Shown: positions 46,101-57,155 of the stretch, piece after piece
Numbering within the stretch: the first letter of the stretch is position 1
How the letters are laid out: every line of letters begins with the position of its first letter
Program-made: the position numbers and the translations under genes
Source of the DNA: Flavobacterium sp. JAS
GTDB taxonomy: Bacteria > Bacteroidota > Bacteroidia > Flavobacteriales > Flavobacteriaceae
Direction: 5' to 3'
Length of the DNA: 64,000 nucleotides
Assembly (NCBI RefSeq): GCF_020991455.1
Contig: NZ_JAJMOX010000002.1
Coordinates: 186,001 to 250,000 of the forward strand
Notes under the pieces: generated by a model
The model's database searches: none
Told to the model about the DNA's origin: nothing
Seen by the model: only the letters and a program-made list of their open reading frames with translations

Positions 46101-46195
46101 ATGTATCTGCAGACGCATTGGGAGGAAGAGGAATTGATTATAAATCATATCCATTAAGCAAGACTATACTTTTTGGTCTGCAAATTAACTTTTAA
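43124..46195 (+). CDS. SusC/RagA-family TonB-dependent oligosaccharide transporter
   Basis: 1023 residues. A signal peptide follows a short basic leader (an alternative start at 43148 would shorten it by 8 residues). Next are a carboxypeptidase-D-like domain (about 38-115, GTLRDSKTAQKIPGVTV), the TonB-box region with VIIGYGTVKKS, a plug domain (about 125-240, IRGAGSLNNNTPLILVDD, VLKDAAAAAIYGSRAANGVV), and a 22-strand outer-membrane barrel ending in FGLQINF. It imports oligosaccharides through the outer membrane in a lid-and-bin complex with the SusD product, encoded 10 bp downstream. Likely regulated by the HTCS upstream. Confidence 0.96.
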   Translation: MKKKNVNRMKNLRSFIKSKLALSIFTLIACASMQAQNVITGTLRDSKTAQKIPGVTVTVKGTANATITDFDGTYKLNVTNPKEKLVFSYIGYTTIEEAINGRAVIDVSLNEESNALNEVVIIGYGTVKKSSTTGAISSLKAKQLDAQSNTNLGSAIQGKVAGVSVESAGGSPGAGTRIQIRGAGSLNNNTPLILVDDIQVASMNSLSPNDIESIEVLKDAAAAAIYGSRAANGVVIITTKSGKKGDIKVSLDVFGGYATVAKQLNLLNQEEWSKVSNAAYAAAGKAPLPISLNPEVGGAGVNYQDAIYRAAPIQNYSLGFSGGSDNLKYSMSLNYFNQDGVVKETNYDRFNMRVKSDYKKGIFKIGETILLTKEKRKELPGVPGQGSNVVGSAITMIPGFAVYNQDAVGGYGGASGPVTDIFNPIAALNLLDVTSDTYQALINTYLEANFFDGLKYKLSIGATVSDYVRDNYTPRYEVGGFFKNLDNDLTHLDQFNLYTQVENTLNYTKTFGKHYVNALAGYTVYNNTFKSVTSSVSGIPDGIHTLSGAVQPAASGFNTENNLVSYLGRVIYSYDSKYTLSATIRRDGSSRFSEHNKWGNFPSVSGAWSIGKETFFTNLKTPITDLKLRASYGVLGNQEIGDYQYLGLITSGISYGAGEPNTLWSGNIQTNYPAVGLKWESTATSDFGLDLDLWNGKVQYTFDYFKKQTSDLLLRVPIPLSVGSSDNPYTNAGNVSNKGYEMSLTYNDKIGDFNFNITGNFSSIKNNVDELSTGSQVIEGGKGSFHGAPVTYSKVGYPIYSFFLVDSDGLFRSQAEIDAYKKDGKPIQPNAQVGDVRYVDYNGDGEINGEDRQYKGSAFPKFEYGMRLQGDWKGIDFTLALQGTHGNKLYNGNRTDLETVRANINYSSATLDSYTFNPNSNFPRLDIDDKNNNGADYSDRFLEDGSYLRIKTVQVGYTIPNSITKQVSIDRCRIYFAGDNLYTFTKYTGYNPDVSADALGGRGIDYKSYPLSKTILFGLQINF

Positions 46196-46205
46196 ATCGA
46201 TAAAA

Positions 46206-47723
46206 ATGAAAAAGAAATCTATCCTATTATATTTAGTGACGGGACTTGCAATGCTAAGTTCATGTGATACTAATCTTGACTTAGAAAACCCAAGTCAATT
46301 AACAACGACATCTTTTTGGAAAACTCCTGAAGATCTTGAATCTGGATTAGCAACAGTTTACAATACCCTTGTAGACAATAATAATGCAGGTTATTGGGAA
46401 ATACAAGCCATGCAACTTAAAGAGAACAGAACAGAAAATTTTGTTGCAAGAAATGATGTGCAGGATCGTTATGCAGTTTCTATGTATAAAAATGATGCCG
46501 GTACGAATCTTACGGGAGATATATTTAAAGCCCTTTATATTGGGATTTTCCGTGCCAATCAAGTAATTACTTATGCACCACAAATTAAAAACATTACTGA
46601 AGTTAAAAGAGAGCAATTAGTGGCAGAAGCTACGTTTCTAAGAGGTTTGAATTATTTCAATTTGGTTAATGAGTACGGAAGTGTGCCTATAACAACAGAT
46701 CTGGTACAAACTCAATCAGATTATTTTAAGTCAAAATCTACTGAAGCCGAAGTTTGGAATCAAGTAATAGCTGACTTTCAATTTGCAGCCAATAGTGCTT
46801 TGCCAGAAAATTATCCTGCAACCCTTAAAGGGAGAGTGACAAAAAATGCGGCAATTGCCTTTTTGGGTAAAACCTATTTGTACATGAAAGATTGGGCAAA
46901 AGCCGAAGAGCAATTTAGTAAATTAGTAAGTAATGAAGGTACAAATGGGTATGGACTACTTGATAATTATTCTGAATTATTTGATGGTAAACATGAAAAT
47001 AGCAAGGAATCTGTTTTTGAAATTCAGTTTAGCAAAGTAGGAGGTTCTACTATTTGGGGAGGAACACCAGCAGAAAGAACCAGAGCAACAACTATGGCAC
47101 AGGAATGTGCCCCTGGTGAAGTAGGTGGATGGAATGAATTATTACCTACCACGGTATTGTTAAATGCAATGACGCAGGAGAAGACCGTAAGTGGTGAATT
47201 TGACCCAAGAGCTCTGGCAACTTTAGCCTGGAATTATCCTGGTTGTATTTATTATAATTCAGATTTTGCATCGAAGTTTGGAGCAAATGCTATTTGGATT
47301 AGAAAAAATCAAAATTGGTGGAATAATGATGAAGGGGATTGGAAATCTGAATTGAATGAATATGCAATGCGTTATGCAGATGTTCTTTTAATGCTTGCAG
47401 AAGCCAAAACAATGCAAGGAAAAGTTCCTGAGGCTATACCACTGGTGAAAAGAATTAGAGATCGAGCAAAATTGCCTGATATCTCGATGACAGGCTGGAC
47501 TCAAGATCAAATGATGGCCGAAATTATGCACCAAAGAAATGTTGAATTTGCTCGCGAAGGGCTACACTTCTTCGATTTAAGAAGATGGGGAACTTTAGAA
47601 ACAGTAATCAAAACAAGTCAGGTAGGCGGATACCAGCTTTTTACACCTAAATTCTCGTATTATCCAATTCCACAAAGCGAATTGAATAATAACCCCAATA
47701 TGACCCAAAATGCACCTTGGTAA
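46206..47723 (+). CDS. SusD/RagB-family outer-membrane glycan-binding lipoprotein
   Basis: 505 residues from the ATG at 46206, 10 bp after the susC stop. An earlier in-frame start inside susC was rejected because this one gives a proper lipoprotein signal with lipobox MLSSC. SusD blocks: NPSQLTTTSFWKTPEDLESGLATVYN at the N-terminus, EATFLRGLNYFNLVNEYG, TPR-like helices, YAMRYADVLLMLAEAKT and RNVEFAREGLHFFDLRRWG, ending with YPIPQSELNNNPNMTQN. It is the glycan-binding lid of the SusC transporter. Confidence 0.96.
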   Translation: MKKKSILLYLVTGLAMLSSCDTNLDLENPSQLTTTSFWKTPEDLESGLATVYNTLVDNNNAGYWEIQAMQLKENRTENFVARNDVQDRYAVSMYKNDAGTNLTGDIFKALYIGIFRANQVITYAPQIKNITEVKREQLVAEATFLRGLNYFNLVNEYGSVPITTDLVQTQSDYFKSKSTEAEVWNQVIADFQFAANSALPENYPATLKGRVTKNAAIAFLGKTYLYMKDWAKAEEQFSKLVSNEGTNGYGLLDNYSELFDGKHENSKESVFEIQFSKVGGSTIWGGTPAERTRATTMAQECAPGEVGGWNELLPTTVLLNAMTQEKTVSGEFDPRALATLAWNYPGCIYYNSDFASKFGANAIWIRKNQNWWNNDEGDWKSELNEYAMRYADVLLMLAEAKTMQGKVPEAIPLVKRIRDRAKLPDISMTGWTQDQMMAEIMHQRNVEFAREGLHFFDLRRWGTLETVIKTSQVGGYQLFTPKFSYYPIPQSELNNNPNMTQNAPW

Positions 47724-47760
47724 GTGATTTTTGTTTAATTAGTTAGTTTTTGTAAGTGTT

Positions 47761-47794
47761 TGACAAATGATTGATGGTTAGCAATCATTTGTCA
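47761..47794 (+). promoter_or_regulatory. Intercistronic hairpin between susD and GH2 gene
   Basis: Perfect 13-bp stem TGACAAATGATTG (47761-47773) / CAATCATTTGTCA (47782-47794), 8-nt loop, in the 101-bp gap after susD. No T run follows. It probably protects the 3' end of the susCD message or partly stops transcription, giving less of the downstream enzyme. Confidence 0.65.
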
Positions 47795-47812
47795 TCACTT
47801 ATAATTTATTAG

Positions 47813-50956
<3,144 letters not shown>

Positions 50957-50969
50957 AAGTAATTTAAAC

Positions 50970-51011
50970 ATTTCACTTCTATTTTTACAAAGCTAGAAAT
51001 AGGAGTGAAAT
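50970..51011 (+). promoter_or_regulatory. Intercistronic hairpin between GH2 and DUF1349 genes
   Basis: 15-bp stem (50970-50984 with 50997-51011, one G-T wobble) and a 12-nt loop, starting 14 bp after the GH2 stop. The 3' side lacks a T run. It is a second likely mRNA-processing or attenuation element in this operon. Confidence 0.6.
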
Positions 51012-51093
51012 AAATAAGAGGATTTAAGTATAAACTGTTTAGTACGGAAAATCCCAGATTATAAATTAACAAGAATAACAAAAGAAATTAATT

Positions 51094-51786
51094 ATGAGAA
51101 AAATGTGGTTCAATAATATGCTATTGGTTTTAGTATTAATTATTAGTAGCTGTAAAAATGTTTCGATTGAAAAAGGAGAATTGTGTTCTGTGAAAGTGTC
51201 AGGAGTTGAGTTTACGAAATCGCTTAATGATGCTAAGGCTACTGCAACTGTTGAGGATGGTAAATTGGTACTTAAAAGCAATGCGAAATGTGATAATTTT
51301 AACGATCCTAACGGGAAATTATCAAACAATACAGCACCTGTATTACTGACAAAAGTGCAGAATTACAAGCCGTTTACATTTTCGGCTAAAGTTACTCCCG
51401 CTTTTAAAGATAAATACGATGCCGGAACTATGTACATTTATTTAAACCAAAATTGTTGGTTTAAATTTGCCTTTGAAAGGGATGAGCGCTCGCGTACTCG
51501 TGCCGTTACTGTGCGAACCAATGAGACATCAGATGACAACAATCATGATATAATTGATAAAACAAGTATTTATATGAAGATTTCATCAGACACAAAGACT
51601 GTTGGGTTTTATTATTCAGTTGATAAAAAAAACTGGCAATTAGTACGTGTATTTCGTAATGACTATCCTGCAGAATTATGGTTAGGTTTTAGTACTCAAT
51701 CACCAGTAGGTAAAGGAACGACTGCAACTTTTGAAGATTGTTCTTTGACCCAAAGTAGTGTTACGGATTTTAGAATGGGAATTTGA
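51094..51786 (+). CDS. DUF1349 (concanavalin-like) lipoprotein
   Basis: 230 residues with lipobox IISSC (Cys20). The mature protein has the concanavalin-like jelly-roll pattern of DUF1349: PFTFSAKVTPAFKDKYDAGTMYIYLN, WFKFAFERD, VGFYYSVDKKNWQLVR and LWLGFSTQSP. DUF1349 proteins are often surface-exposed accessory proteins near glycosidases, with no proven activity. As the last gene of the susCD-GH2 operon it may bind the same galactoside. A strong palindromic terminator follows. Confidence 0.85.
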   Translation: MRKMWFNNMLLVLVLIISSCKNVSIEKGELCSVKVSGVEFTKSLNDAKATATVEDGKLVLKSNAKCDNFNDPNGKLSNNTAPVLLTKVQNYKPFTFSAKVTPAFKDKYDAGTMYIYLNQNCWFKFAFERDERSRTRAVTVRTNETSDDNNHDIIDKTSIYMKISSDTKTVGFYYSVDKKNWQLVRVFRNDYPAELWLGFSTQSPVGKGTTATFEDCSLTQSSVTDFRMGI

Positions 51787-52087
51787 TAAAGCCCAGTTAA
51801 AAAAATAATGCTTGCATAAATAGTTTTATTAAGGTTGAATTTTATTTCATAAACTTCGAAAATCAAGTGCCTTTCTTTTTAGACCTTTATCAAGTTAGGA
51901 TTCATCAAAAGAGGTTGTTTTCAATATTGAAAACAACCTCTTTTTCTTTAGTGTAGTCGAATAGTAAATAAGCTCATAATTATTTATCTTATTTAGGATG
52001 CGCCATAATGTGTTTACTTAATCAAGTTTGCTAAAATTTTCCAGTAATTAGTAGAATAATAAAAAGTGTAATGAAATGAATGTGTTT
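51787..52087. other. Convergent intergenic region
   Basis: 301 bp between the DUF1349 gene and the convergent membrane-protein gene. Apart from the terminator at 51908-51950 nothing is seen. Confidence 0.6.
51908..51950. terminator. Strong terminator ending the PUL operon
   Basis: Perfect palindrome from AGAGGTTGTTTTCAAT to its complement (51911-51942), extended by AAA/TTT and followed by CTTT. Placed between convergent genes, it can serve both strands. Confidence 0.85.
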
Positions 52088-52768
52088 CTATTCGATGATT
52101 TGTTTTGAGGTAAGTTTAAAACCTACAATGATAAGCCATATAAATCCGATGAATCGTGTAAGTGGAATGAAAAACAGGAGTTTCATTGATAGTAAACTCA
52201 ACGAGCTCAGCAGTCCACATAATGCTAATGCTAAGCCCCAATATACTAACCACTTTGGTAAAAGTTTAGTGAACAAAGCAGTTATTGAAACACCTGCGAA
52301 GAAAATCCCAAGAGGTAGTGAATAACCAACTCCACCTATTGCATAGGTTAGATAATACAATACACGAATGATTGACGCATCTTGTGCTATATCAGGATAA
52401 GCCATTACCCAAAGAATGAGAGAAGATAAAAAAATATTTGCCGTTGCAATCAGACCACCCAATAGGGCAATGTAAGGTCCGGTTGTTTTTACTCCATGAA
52501 AAAGAAGTCGGCTTACAACACTTACCACATAAAGCCCTAAGGGAACTGCTGCAATAAATTGAAAAAATGCACACATTTGCACGGCATGAGGATAACCGCG
52601 AAAATATGCCGTTATGATTTCAGCAGTTTCCCAAGGAGCTGGGAAATGTGGGATTTTGGGCGAAAATGAAATTACAAATGATAGTCCAGCAATGAATTGA
52701 ATCGTAAATGCAATTGCCATAATTATTAATGGAGGACTTTTGTGATTGAGTTGTTTGATATTTTCCAT
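52088..52768 (-). CDS. Polytopic membrane protein, DUF4386-like
   Basis: 226 residues with six hydrophobic segments (about 13-33, 67-88, 98-120, 130-155, 160-182 and 187-215). Overall size, an early Pro-rich loop after helix 1 and helix spacing resemble DUF4386-type membrane proteins; no catalytic motif is visible. Last gene of the five-gene - strand operon from 56693, 33 bp after the TPR-like gene. Function unknown. Confidence 0.7.
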   Translation of the reverse strand: MENIKQLNHKSPPLIIMAIAFTIQFIAGLSFVISFSPKIPHFPAPWETAEIITAYFRGYPHAVQMCAFFQFIAAVPLGLYVVSVVSRLLFHGVKTTGPYIALLGGLIATANIFLSSLILWVMAYPDIAQDASIIRVLYYLTYAIGGVGYSLPLGIFFAGVSITALFTKLLPKWLVYWGLALALCGLLSSLSLLSMKLLFFIPLTRFIGFIWLIIVGFKLTSKQIIE

Positions 52769-52801
52769 TGTGATTTTGTTTTGATAAATTAATTTTATTT
52801 T

Positions 52802-53464
52802 TTACTTGTTGTAGGATGTCAAAATAGCTTCACATTCTGATTTTCCCCATCTTGGAAATGTTGTTGTTGATGGTTTGTTTTCCAATTGTTTCATTGCCAA
52901 ATCAAGGAACACTTTTGCTTTGTCTTTGTCACCTCCCCACAATTTTGGGGTATAATATTTCTCCCATGCTGCCAAATAATTTGCTCTGGGATTTTCGGAA
53001 TTAAATTGTAGTGCTTTTTGAATGTATTCTTTTGCAATAGGCCCGTACTTTTTCCCGTTTGACATAGGGCTGATAAAAACCCTTGCACGATTTACCATAC
53101 TTAACACACAATACACTTCGGATAATTCAATTTTATTTTTTGCCATGTCTAGCATTGCTTCTGTTTTTTTAATTTGTTGCTCAGCAAGGTTTGCAAATGG
53201 TTCTATTTTATCAGCGTTTTGTTGATAGAGCCAACTGATTTTTGCATTGCAAAATGCGGCGTAATAATACGGTAGCCATTCTGTTTTTTTAGAATCAGCA
53301 AGTCGGGTAAAATCGTTTGCTAATACCTGATAGTCACCTACTGCTTTAGCGTTGTCTAACTTAGAAACATTAGTTTCCATCTGTTTTGTAAAAGTGCTAT
53401 CCTGTGCGATAGCTGCAAATTGCACGGATGTAACTGTTGCGATAATTAAGAGTAATTTTTTCAT
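52802..53464 (-). CDS. Exported TPR-like helical protein, unknown function
   Basis: 220 residues with a signal peptide (about 1-20, ending AIAQ). The mature part is all-helical with TPR-like periodicity (YYYAAFCNAKISWL, AKEYIQKALQFNSENPRANYLAAWEKYY, AKVFLDLAMKQLE). Proteins of this look are common partners of TonB receptors in Bacteroidota. It is fourth in the operon, 36 bp after the receptor gene. Confidence 0.72.
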   Translation of the reverse strand: MKKLLLIIATVTSVQFAAIAQDSTFTKQMETNVSKLDNAKAVGDYQVLANDFTRLADSKKTEWLPYYYAAFCNAKISWLYQQNADKIEPFANLAEQQIKKTEAMLDMAKNKIELSEVYCVLSMVNRARVFISPMSNGKKYGPIAKEYIQKALQFNSENPRANYLAAWEKYYTPKLWGGDKDKAKVFLDLAMKQLENKPSTTTFPRWGKSECEAILTSYNK

Positions 53465-53485
53465 TTTTTTTAATTTAGTTTATTT

Positions 53486-53506
53486 ATTATAGATTATAGA
53501 TTATAG
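53486..53506. repeat. Three perfect copies of a 7-bp tandem repeat at the receptor stop codon
   Basis: ATTATAG repeated three times (53486-53506). The receptor stop codon falls in the unit nearest the gene, so slippage would change the 3' spacer rather than the protein. Confidence 0.7.
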
Positions 53507-55828
53507 ATTTTCGTTGATGAAATCTTTGGTTCGGTTGACTCCGAAGCTCATGAAGATACCTATGAAATAAGTTCGTGTTGCAGGGAGTGTTATCGGAATT
53601 TTGTTGTTTCCGGTGTAACTGTAGTTGTAACCGAGCACTGGATTTGAACCCAGAATATTATTGATGCTGGCAGAAATAACAGTGAAGTCGCGGTTTTTGC
53701 CTTTCTTGAAAAAAGAAGTGAGGTATGCGATGCTAAGATTTAATGATTGATAAGGGTCGGTTGTGCCTCGATCAAAAATTTTAGGTTGGTGGGAAGTGTT
53801 CTCGTAACGAATGTTATAATATGGTCTGCCCGTTGCAACTGAATACGCTAGATTGAAGCTTGTATTTAATTTTTCGAAAAATCTTTTTGTAACAATGGAA
53901 ACTGTATGGGGTGTTGTAAAGTTTGGATTGATGGAAGAGGGATAATTGAGAAACTCTCTTTTGGTATCAAGAAAAGTGTAGGTAATCCAATAGTCAAAAT
54001 CTTTGAAAGTTTTTTTATCTCTGAAAAATAATTCAATTCCTCTGGCGTAACCTGTACCGTCATTGTTTAAAATGGGATATGTTTTTACTAATTTATCATA
54101 CACTTTGTAATATGCTTCTACACGGAACAAACGGTTATTTGCTTTCTTTGTGTAGTTAATAATGTAATGCGTGGCAAGAGTGAAATCAAGTTTTTTGTAT
54201 TGCTCAAAAAATATTGCAGTGCTTAAAGGAGCGATTTGATTTTGAAATAAAATTCTGTAATCGGATTTTTGATAGAAAAGGCCGTAGGCGAAATTTATTT
54301 GCCCTTGATCATTAAACCTGTAAGCAACACTTAATCTTGGTGCAATGCTTGATTTGTTGAATAAAGAACAATACTCATATCGCATACCAATTTTTGCTGC
54401 AATATTTTTTGCTAAATAAATATCGCCTTCTGCAAATACTGCCGTGAGATTGTCAACAATGTTTTTTGTGGTGTCGCTATAAGTGAATTTATCATGGAGA
54501 TAAAATTGCTCTGCACCAAAACGTAACGCCTGATTGTGAGGGAAAAATTTTGTCAAAACAATTTTGCCATTTGCAAAATGTGATAACACCTCTATAGTAT
54601 TGTTCTTATAGTTGTAAGGAAATCTGGGGATGAAAATTTGTTGGTTACTGCTGTTTAAAAGTTTATTGATAATGTTGTCGTTACTGAAATTGTAGGTTGC
54701 TCCAACATTGATTTTCCAACCATTAGTTAAGGGTGTTCGAAAACTTAAATTGTTGAAACTGTTTTTTGCTTTTATCTGAAAACTTGTTTTCAGGTTTGTA
54801 CTGTCAATGTCGGTGTTTCGCAAACCAACATTGTTGAGAGTGTAGTTGGAATAAAATTTCAGCATCCCTTCTTTGCCGATTTTCATTCTGAAATTTGCAT
54901 CGCCACTGATGTATTCAGGTCCGTGGAAATAGTCGGGCTTCTGTGTGATTAATCTTGTATAAGCAAAATAGTTGACATACCGCGAATTGATGCCGTAACT
55001 AACTTTATTGTTTTTAGAAAGTTGCTGAAATCCAGCCACACCCAAGATTGGTGATGCGCCAATTATAGAAGATGATTGTTCAGGTAAATCAACACTTTCT
55101 AAAATCAATGCTCCACTTAATGCCTCACCATATAATGCAGAGTAGCCACCTGTACTGAAATTAATTCCTTTGAATAAGAAAGGTGAAAGGCGAGCTGGTT
55201 GAATGATTCCAGGGACACTTGAAAAGTTTGGGTTCTTGAAGAGTGTTCCATCAATAAATTGTTTTGTTTCATCGCTTGTTCCCCCACGAACAAATAAACC
55301 CTCTTGTTCGGCAACTTGCTGTGTGCCGGGCAAAGTCCGCAATGCGTTTGCAATATCACCATTGTTTCCTGCGGTAGTTACCACATCGATGGGATTTAGT
55401 TTTGCTCCTTTTGCTTTGTCACTTGCCTCAAAAGTTCCTGCCGAAACAACCACTTCTTCCAATGTGGTTTGGTCAACTTCCAAAATAATATAGAGAGTGA
55501 TTTTAGTATTTTCAATGGTGATGGGTTGTTGGTAGGTTTTGAAATTGATGTAGGAGGCAGAAAAAATCTGCGAACCTTTTTCAGAGGTTATGAAACTGAA
55601 ATTGCCTAATGAATCTGTTGAACTTCCGCTTGCTGTTTCTTTAAGAAACACACTTGCGAATTCAATGGGCTCACCATTTTTACTTTTTACAGTTCCTGAA
55701 ATGGTTACTTGTGAAAAAGTTTGTGCGGTGAAAAACAAGAATAAAGTAGGGAGTAATAAAATTATACTTTTATTCTTTAATATTGTTTGTGATACAAACC
55801 AAATGGATAAAAAATATATTCCTGTCAT
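53501..55828 (-). CDS. TonB-dependent receptor with carboxypeptidase-like N-terminal domain
   Basis: 775 residues. A CarboxypepD_reg-like domain (about 42-120, ISGTVKSKNGEPIEFASVFL) is followed by a plug (about 135-245, LRTLPGTQQVAEQEGLFVRGGTSDET, FIDGTLFKNP) and an outer-membrane barrel. It lacks the SusC-type extension and has no SusD partner, so it is a classical receptor for an unknown ligand, for example a metal chelate or vitamin. The ATG at 55828 overlaps the regulator stop (ATGA). A better signal peptide would begin about residue 18 (KNKSIILLLPTLF), but no standard start codon is there, and that point lies next to the duplicated operator at 55776-55804. Confidence 0.92.
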   Translation of the reverse strand: MTGIYFLSIWFVSQTILKNKSIILLLPTLFLFFTAQTFSQVTISGTVKSKNGEPIEFASVFLKETASGSSTDSLGNFSFITSEKGSQIFSASYINFKTYQQPITIENTKITLYIILEVDQTTLEEVVVSAGTFEASDKAKGAKLNPIDVVTTAGNNGDIANALRTLPGTQQVAEQEGLFVRGGTSDETKQFIDGTLFKNPNFSSVPGIIQPARLSPFLFKGINFSTGGYSALYGEALSGALILESVDLPEQSSSIIGASPILGVAGFQQLSKNNKVSYGINSRYVNYFAYTRLITQKPDYFHGPEYISGDANFRMKIGKEGMLKFYSNYTLNNVGLRNTDIDSTNLKTSFQIKAKNSFNNLSFRTPLTNGWKINVGATYNFSNDNIINKLLNSSNQQIFIPRFPYNYKNNTIEVLSHFANGKIVLTKFFPHNQALRFGAEQFYLHDKFTYSDTTKNIVDNLTAVFAEGDIYLAKNIAAKIGMRYEYCSLFNKSSIAPRLSVAYRFNDQGQINFAYGLFYQKSDYRILFQNQIAPLSTAIFFEQYKKLDFTLATHYIINYTKKANNRLFRVEAYYKVYDKLVKTYPILNNDGTGYARGIELFFRDKKTFKDFDYWITYTFLDTKREFLNYPSSINPNFTTPHTVSIVTKRFFEKLNTSFNLAYSVATGRPYYNIRYENTSHQPKIFDRGTTDPYQSLNLSIAYLTSFFKKGKNRDFTVISASINNILGSNPVLGYNYSYTGNNKIPITLPATRTYFIGIFMSFGVNRTKDFINENL
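55776..55804 (-). promoter_or_regulatory. Operator-like repeat, copy B, within the receptor 5' coding region
   Basis: Contains GTTTG-N5-CAAAC (55785-55799) and matches the operon promoter element at 56723-56751 at 26 of 29 bases. It lies in the first 20 codons of the receptor gene. The -7 part (TAAATTTG in copy A) is not kept here. Confidence 0.6.
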
Positions 55829-56109
55829 AGATGCAAGTATTTTTTTATTGTTTCAACATATTGTTCAAATGCTTTTTCCCCTTTTGCAGTGAGTTTGCAA
55901 ATGGTTTGAGGATAGTTCCCCTTGTATGTTTTTTCCACTTCAATATATTCAGCTTCGCTCAATTTTTTTATTTGATGGCTTAAATTTCCTTGAGTTGTTT
56001 TTGTGATTTCCATTAAATGTTTAAAGTCGGCCTGCTTTACTTTAATCAATGCAGAAACAATTGCCAAGCGGACAGGAACATTTAATATGGAGTCAAGTTC
56101 ATTATACAT
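55825..56109 (-). CDS. Winged-helix transcriptional regulator
   Basis: 94 residues, a single winged-helix DNA-binding domain (HTH_34/ArsR-MarR-like): NVPVRLAIVSALIKVKQADFKHLMEITKTT, recognition helix QGNLSHQIKKLSEA and wing EVEKTYKGNYPQTICKLT. No metal-binding cysteine cluster is seen. It lies 8 bp after the membrane-protein gene and overlaps the receptor start by 4 bp. The inverted repeat GTTTG-N5-CAAAC at the operon promoter is its likely operator, giving autoregulation. Confidence 0.9.
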   Translation of the reverse strand: MYNELDSILNVPVRLAIVSALIKVKQADFKHLMEITKTTQGNLSHQIKKLSEAEYIEVEKTYKGNYPQTICKLTAKGEKAFEQYVETIKKYLHL

Positions 56110-56117
56110 TTTACGCC

Positions 56118-56693
56118 TTATGATTTTGTGAATTTTAATAAATACCCAGGGATTATATACCCAAAAATGATTGCCACACCGTGAAGTAAAACTTTGTAAT
56201 CTTCTGCAATAAAAACACTGGCAACTGATGCGACAAAAAATAAAATGCCGCCAATAATTAAGGGTTGAAATTTCATTACAAGCCCTGATACCAATGTTCC
56301 GATAGCCGCAATGAGTAAAGTGTATGTGAATGGTGGATTGAATTGGTAAACATTAATGAACACTACTGTAAAAAAGGAGAGGCCTAATACCATCCACATT
56401 TTATAAAGAAAGTTGCTTAGATAAGATATGGTAGTGTTGGAAACATTTTTACGGTAATAGATAATTGTTGTGATAATTCCTATTATTGCTAAAAATGGAA
56501 ATGGTAAAAAATAATACTTGCTTGATGTGTATTGATGCAAAAAGAAAAAAGAAAAACTTGCGATGGAGATCAGCCAACCCCAAAGCAGAAAAGGAAAACT
56601 GTTTTGTTTTATATTTTCTTTTGTCATTGCAATTGCCTCTGAGATGAGTTGCAAGCTTTCTTGTGGCGTTAGTGATTTTTCTTGTGTTATCAT
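56118..56693 (-). CDS. Membrane protein paired with the winged-helix regulator, unknown function
   Basis: 191 residues. A cytoplasmic N-terminus (LTPQESLQLISEAIAMTKENIKQN) is followed by about five membrane segments from residue 34, beginning FPFLLWGWLISIASF. Bacteroidota membrane proteins with the ESLxLI...NxFxFLLWGW start are often encoded just before a small wHTH regulator, as here, suggesting a membrane-linked signalling pair. First gene of the operon, about 20 nt after the predicted transcription start. Confidence 0.75.
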   Translation of the reverse strand: MITQEKSLTPQESLQLISEAIAMTKENIKQNSFPFLLWGWLISIASFSFFFLHQYTSSKYYFLPFPFLAIIGIITTIIYYRKNVSNTTISYLSNFLYKMWMVLGLSFFTVVFINVYQFNPPFTYTLLIAAIGTLVSGLVMKFQPLIIGGILFFVASVASVFIAEDYKVLLHGVAIIFGYIIPGYLLKFTKS

Positions 56694-56718
56694 AATAACT
56701 TTTTTAGAATGGACTTGA

Positions 56719-56751
56719 CAAATTTAATATAGTTTGCAATACAAACCAAAT
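56719..56751 (-). promoter_or_regulatory. Promoter and overlapping operator (copy A) of the 56693-52088 operon
   Basis: On the - strand, TTTG (complement of 56747-56750), a 20-nt spacer and TAAATTTG (complement of 56719-56726) match the Bacteroidota -33/-7 consensus TTTG-N19-21-TAnnTTTG. The spacer contains the inverted repeat GTTTG-N5-CAAAC (56732-56746), so a bound regulator would block polymerase. Confidence 0.72.
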
Positions 56752-56772
56752 TTTAATGAAAATATTTGCTAA

Positions 56773-57155
56773 TGTGTCAGATATGTTGGTGGTCAATTAT
56801 TCTATCTAACATTTACAGATAATTTGTTAGTACCTGCGATGCTGATTCAGCCTTTTGTTGAAAATGCAATAATTCGTGGTATGGGTAATTATACTGATAA
56901 GGGCTTTATAAAACTCGAAATTGTTTTGAAGAAAAACCAATTGCTTGTAAAAATTACAGCTAATGGGAAAGGTTATCAAAATACCTCAAATACAGATGGC
57001 AATCATCAATTTTTATCGGGGTTATAGCCTAAGAGCGTTTGGAGATTTTAGCGCGGAAAAATAAGATAAAAACCAACATAGAAATTTTTGTAATGAGAGC
57101 GGAACCATCATTTTACTTAGACTTTCTGTAAAAAACCTTGGTATTAAAACGAATT
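56773..57155 (+). pseudogene. Decayed fragment of a LytS-type sensor histidine kinase
   Basis: The frame ending at 57027 encodes VPAMLIQPFVENAIIRGMG and KNQLLVKITANGKGY, the start of the ATPase domain of LytS/YehU-type kinases (usual form PPMLIQPFVENAIKHG). There is no N-terminal sensor, the frame has a stop at 56770, and after 57027 further kinase-like pieces (NESGTIILLRL near 57095-57128) are in shifted frames. So this is a 3' remnant of a lost gene. No LytTR regulator is left beside it. Confidence 0.7.

Noticed and set aside
46173..46205. Upstream start for susD inside susC
   Set aside because: The ATG at 46206 gives a proper lipoprotein signal and normal 10-bp spacing.
52080..52325. 81-codon + strand frame
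   Set aside because: Lies almost wholly antisense to the membrane-protein gene at 52088-52768, whose helices give it clear coding character.
55203..55493. 96-codon + strand frame
   Set aside because: Antisense to the plug domain of the TonB receptor; a shadow frame.
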